Shown one piece after another: positions 5,190 through 5,753 of a DNA stretch of 5,753 bases. This stretch comes from Acidobacteriaceae bacterium. GTDB taxonomy: Bacteria > Acidobacteriota > Terriglobia > Terriglobales > Acidobacteriaceae. The notes under the pieces are model-generated. The model saw only the letters and a program-made list of their open reading frames with translations. It made no database searches and was not told the origin of the DNA. The stretch spans positions 1,343-7,095 of the forward strand of contig PMWR01000574.1 of assembly GCA_003166055.1 (NCBI GenBank). Direction: 5' to 3'. How positions within the stretch are numbered: the stretch's first letter is position 1; each line of letters starts with the position of its first letter. Position numbers and translations under genes: made by a program.

Positions 5190-5205
5190 CCGTAAACTTT
5201 GTCAA
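5177..5205 (-). promoter_or_regulatory. brnTA operon promoter
   Basis: On the minus strand, a consensus -35 TTGACA (5205-5200), a 17-bp spacer and TACGAT (5182-5177, 4/6 match) form a sigma-70-type promoter. The start would be near 5170, giving a leader of about 16 nt that contains the GGAGG. The -35 begins 7 bp after the recN stop, so the operon has its own promoter while following recN. Confidence 0.65.
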
Positions 5206-5212
5206 CCGCCGC

Positions 5213-5753
5213 TTACTGGCTGCTCGCCTTCATCTGCGCCGCATGCTGCAAGCTTGTTTCCGTCACCGTTGCCCCGGAAAGCATGCGAGCCACTTCATGC
5301 GTGCTGGCGCGCTGGTCGAGCAGGCGGATATGCGTCTTGGTCCGCCCATCGGACTCGCGCTTATCGATGAGAAAATGCTGGTCGGCGAAGGCCGCAATCT
5401 GCGGAAGATGCGTCACGCACAGCACCTGCTGCCCCTTGCTCAAAGACTTCAGTTTTTGTCCCACCGCCTCCGCCGCGCGTCCGCCAATGCCAATATCGAT
5501 CTCGTCAAACACCAGTGTGCGCGGCGTCGGAAACTTCTTCTTCGGCTTCACCGCTCCCTCTTCCACGCTGACTTTGAGAGCCAGCATCACGCGCGACATT
5601 TCACCGCCCGACGCAATCTCCGCCAGCGGCTTCAGCGGCTCACCAGCGTTGGTGGCGATGCGGTATTCCACGTCGTCCCACCCCGCGCCAGTCCAATGCG
5701 ATTGCTGTTCGTTCGTGGTCACCGCTACTTCAAACCGCACCTTCATCGCCAGC
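5213..5753 (-). CDS. recN: DNA repair protein RecN, C-terminal part (runs off right edge)
   Basis: RecN is an SMC-like ATPase that acts in double-strand break repair by holding DNA ends. Only the last 179 residues are in the window; the N-terminal Walker A lobe and coiled coil lie beyond position 5753. Visible are the C-terminal ATPase motifs: the ABC signature in PLAEIASGGEMSRVMLALK (about 5629-5573), the Walker B and D-loop region TLVFDEIDIGIGGRAAEAVG (about 5515-5456), and the H-loop in VLCVTHLPQIAAFAD (about 5422-5378). The tail STHEVARMLSG is also typical of RecN. The reading frame is open to the right edge, and the internal Met at 5746 is not the start. It ends 58 bp before brnT on the same strand. 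Confidence 0.96.
   Translation of the reverse strand, partial: LAMKVRFEVAVTTNEQQSHWTGAGWDDVEYRIATNAGEPLKPLAEIASGGEMSRVMLALKVSVEEGAVKPKKKFPTPRTLVFDEIDIGIGGRAAEAVGQKLKSLSKGQQVLCVTHLPQIAAFADQHFLIDKRESDGRTKTHIRLLDQRASTHEVARMLSGATVTETSLQHAAQMKASSQ

Overview
The window most resembles a chromosome segment of an acidobacterium (class Terriglobia or a relative). This is inferred from moderately high GC, hopanoid and isoprenoid genes side by side, and several small proteins whose sequences look like acidobacterial families. No rRNA or other phylogenetic marker is present, so the assignment is tentative.

Left part (1-2371, minus strand): a 5'-truncated view of a lipid pathway. ispH (1328-2356) makes the C5 isoprenoid precursors IPP and DMAPP. 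It is followed 110 bp downstream by a squalene-hopene cyclase gene (shc, start at 1217) that runs off the left edge just before its catalytic DxDD motif. The two genes are co-directional, and together they cover the beginning and the end of hopanoid synthesis. ispH has an extended -10 promoter placed so that transcription would begin at its GTG codon.

Middle (2454-3812): a small winged-helix regulator (minus) is divergent from a VOC/glyoxalase-fold protein (plus). The 94-bp gap holds a perfect 7-bp inverted repeat over the regulator's own promoter and a separate good promoter for the VOC gene. Next comes a secreted Tyr/Gly-rich protein of unknown function (plus). The 167 bp between the VOC gene and this gene hold only its Shine-Dalgarno site; no convincing terminator or promoter was seen there. 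A strong GC-rich hairpin without a U-tract fills the convergent gap at 3813-3931.

Right part (3932-5753, minus strand): the end of recN (DNA repair ATPase), then a compact four-gene run: brnT toxin, brnA antitoxin, a 55-aa protein resembling only the N-terminal cap of an XRE/HigA-type antitoxin, and a secreted DUF2147 protein. brnT has a consensus -35 and a tandem 11-bp repeat with palindromic cores over its -10, a good candidate for BrnA autoregulation. brnT and brnA overlap. The 55-aa gene and the DUF2147 gene overlap by a TTGA stop/start, which suggests translational coupling of an envelope protein to a toxin-antitoxin operon. This run is the most unusual part of the window.
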